From Linum tenue (taxonomy: Eukaryota; Streptophyta; Magnoliopsida; Malpighiales; Linaceae), in contig CAMGYJ010000006.1 of assembly GCA_946122785.1 (NCBI GenBank), positions 41,374,066 to 41,438,065 on the forward strand: 64,000 nt of DNA, read 5' to 3'. The position numbers were made by a program, and so were the translations under genes. The stretch's first letter is position 1. Each line of letters opens with the position of its first letter. This document shows positions 62,850-64,000 of this stretch, piece by piece. Below the pieces are notes generated by a model, which saw only the letters and a program-made list of their open reading frames with translations, made no database searches and was not told where the DNA came from.

Positions 62850-62966
62850 CATGAGGGTGTATTACTCGGAGTAATCCGACTCCTTTGGTGCCACTAGACG
62901 AGAACCTTAACCGCACTCTCCGACTCTTGGCTCGTGAGAGGGAGCTGGTAGAATCAAGAAGGATAG
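62850..62966 (+). pseudogene. Athila gag N-terminus cut by a CACTA element
   Basis: The plus-strand frame encodes a short Arg-rich stretch (LDENLNRTLRLLARERELV) typical of the start of Athila gag, then meets a CACTA terminus at 62967. Confidence 0.6.
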
Positions 62967-63345
62967 CACTACAGGAAAACAAGTTTCTAGTGACAGGATC
63001 TTATTCACGGGAAATTGTCCCGTACTAAGAAGTGCCTAATAGTCACAGGGAATGTTCCTGCAATTAGTTATACAGTTCTAATCACGGGAATTAATTTACG
63101 TGTTTTTGTTCTTTTTATTTTCCGTGATTAATTGTTAGTCATGGTTAATTACCGCGAATAATGTGCAAATTTACCTTTTCAGATTTTAGGTGAAAATAAA
63201 AAAAAGATTTCTAAGAAAAATATATCACAAATGAATAAAGTTTTGCTCCTTCATTATTCTAAAAAAGGAGTTTAGAATGAATACATTTTTTTATTGCCCT
63301 TTTCAATAAATAATTCAAGAGCTGGGACCTTTGGTTTTGTCCGAA
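62967..63345. mobile_element. CACTA-like transposon end
   Basis: The terminus CACTACAGGAAAAC is the classic CACTA end. Behind it lie repeated subterminal words TCACGGGAA / TTCCCGTGA (near 63005, 63050 and 63075). No transposase or opposite terminus is visible, so only one end or a short derivative is present. The right limit is approximate. Confidence 0.7.
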
Positions 63346-63371
63346 AATTCCGTCATAGGAATTTAGATGCC

Positions 63372-63620
63372 TGATGACATGATATATACACATGTTTTTG
63401 TCCACCATTCCTCTATCGTTTGAGTCTCATCTCTCGTGTTTTAGGCCGATTTCACGCTAGTTTATTCGTATTTGTGATATTTCAGGTCCTAGTATGTGAA
63501 GGAAGGTTCGGGCAGGAGTTCGGAGTCGATTGGACGAAGTTGGAACGATTGACAGGAAGCTGGGAAACCACACGGCCAGACCTAAAAACCACACGGCCGT
63601 GTGGAATCCCTTTGCACGGG
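63372..63620 (+). repeat. Athila-type LTR start, truncated
   Basis: It starts TGATGACATGATATATACAC and continues with TGTTTTAGGCCGATTTCACG, shared with the next LTR. It contains CACACGGCC..CCACACGGCCGTGTGG at 63571-63605. It stops at 63620, where another LTR starts. Confidence 0.7.
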
Positions 63621-64000
63621 TGATAGACCGATAATTACACATGTTTTCACCCCTATTCTGAAGCCGTTTGTGATGTGGAATCTCGTGTTTTAAGCCGATT
63701 TCACGCTAGGTTGTGTGTTTATGTCATATTTCAGGACCCGACGTTGGAATTGAGGCGGAGAAACGAGTTCTGGGTCGAAAGGAGCGAAGTTGGGACGAAG
63801 GAGGCTGATGGATGAAAATACCCGGCCATGACTAAGAATACCCGGCCGGGTATTATTCCTTTGGGCGCCCCGCGAGAAACAAAAGGGCGCCCGGGCAAAT
63901 GGCTTAAATCCCCGGTCGGGGATTATGGAAAGAGACCGGGGATTTTCCCTGAGGCCGAAACGGTGCGTTCAATTTGTACCCGGTCGAGACCCAAAATACC
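63621..64000 (+). repeat. Athila-type LTR start, runs off the window
   Basis: It starts TGATAGACCGATAATTACAC. The early part resembles 63372-63570, but the palindromic words differ: ACCCGGCCGGGT at 63850, then CCCCGGTCGGGG at 63917 and ACCGGGGATTTTCCC at about 63937. It continues past the window end. Confidence 0.7.

Overview
This is plant nuclear DNA. Four genes with many GT..AG introns encode plant proteins: a chloroplast-type tRNase Z, a mitochondrial beta-ketoacyl-ACP synthase, the phosphatase IBR5 and a UBL-WLM-PUG metalloprotease. The rest is mostly nested plant retrotransposons and short DNA transposons. The protein sequences look eudicot; I cannot name the species. There are no bacterial operons, CRISPR arrays or canonical tRNA or rRNA genes.

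Layout. 1-1403 is a reverse-oriented, internally non-coding LTR element carrying an array of hairpins (298-511). 2125-11109 is a gene island. TRZ2-like (+) and mtKAS-like (-) are convergent, 225 bp apart. mtKAS-like and IBR5 (+) are divergent and share about 1 kb of upstream DNA that holds a 495 bp inverted-repeat transposon. A 301 bp TRIM sits in an mtKAS intron and a 702 bp hAT-like element in an IBR5 intron, both with target-site duplications. 11804-13515 is a MULE-like element with a GC-rich cargo. 13980-18690 is a nearly complete Ty1/copia element (-). 19168-25146 is an Athila-type Gypsy element (-) that kept gag-protease but lost reverse transcriptase and integrase. 27038-29710 is the WLM protease gene (-), the last host gene I can support.

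From 30322 to the end the window is a transposon graveyard: a second hAT-like element, a LINE-1 relic, and a Tekay/Del-like chromovirus (33506-49053) whose 5' LTR was split at a GACCC target by Athila-type LTR DNA. That inserted block contains further rearranged pieces (an opposite-strand LTR, an RNase H-integrase relic and a third hAT-like copy). Beyond 49 kb come LTR fragments, a candidate solo LTR, a transposon-like block inside an AT microsatellite, and a stack of related LTRs in both orientations, ending in a CACTA-like insertion and two more LTR starts.

The host genes do not form a pathway: they act in organellar tRNA 3' processing, mitochondrial fatty-acid (lipoate precursor) synthesis, auxin/MAPK signalling and, by homology, DNA-protein crosslink repair. 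The most unusual signal is structural. Several elements carry short hairpins whose loops or spacing stay constant while stem sequences change with complementarity kept (298-511 and 50365-50439), and several Athila-type LTRs carry repeated palindromic words that differ between LTR copies.
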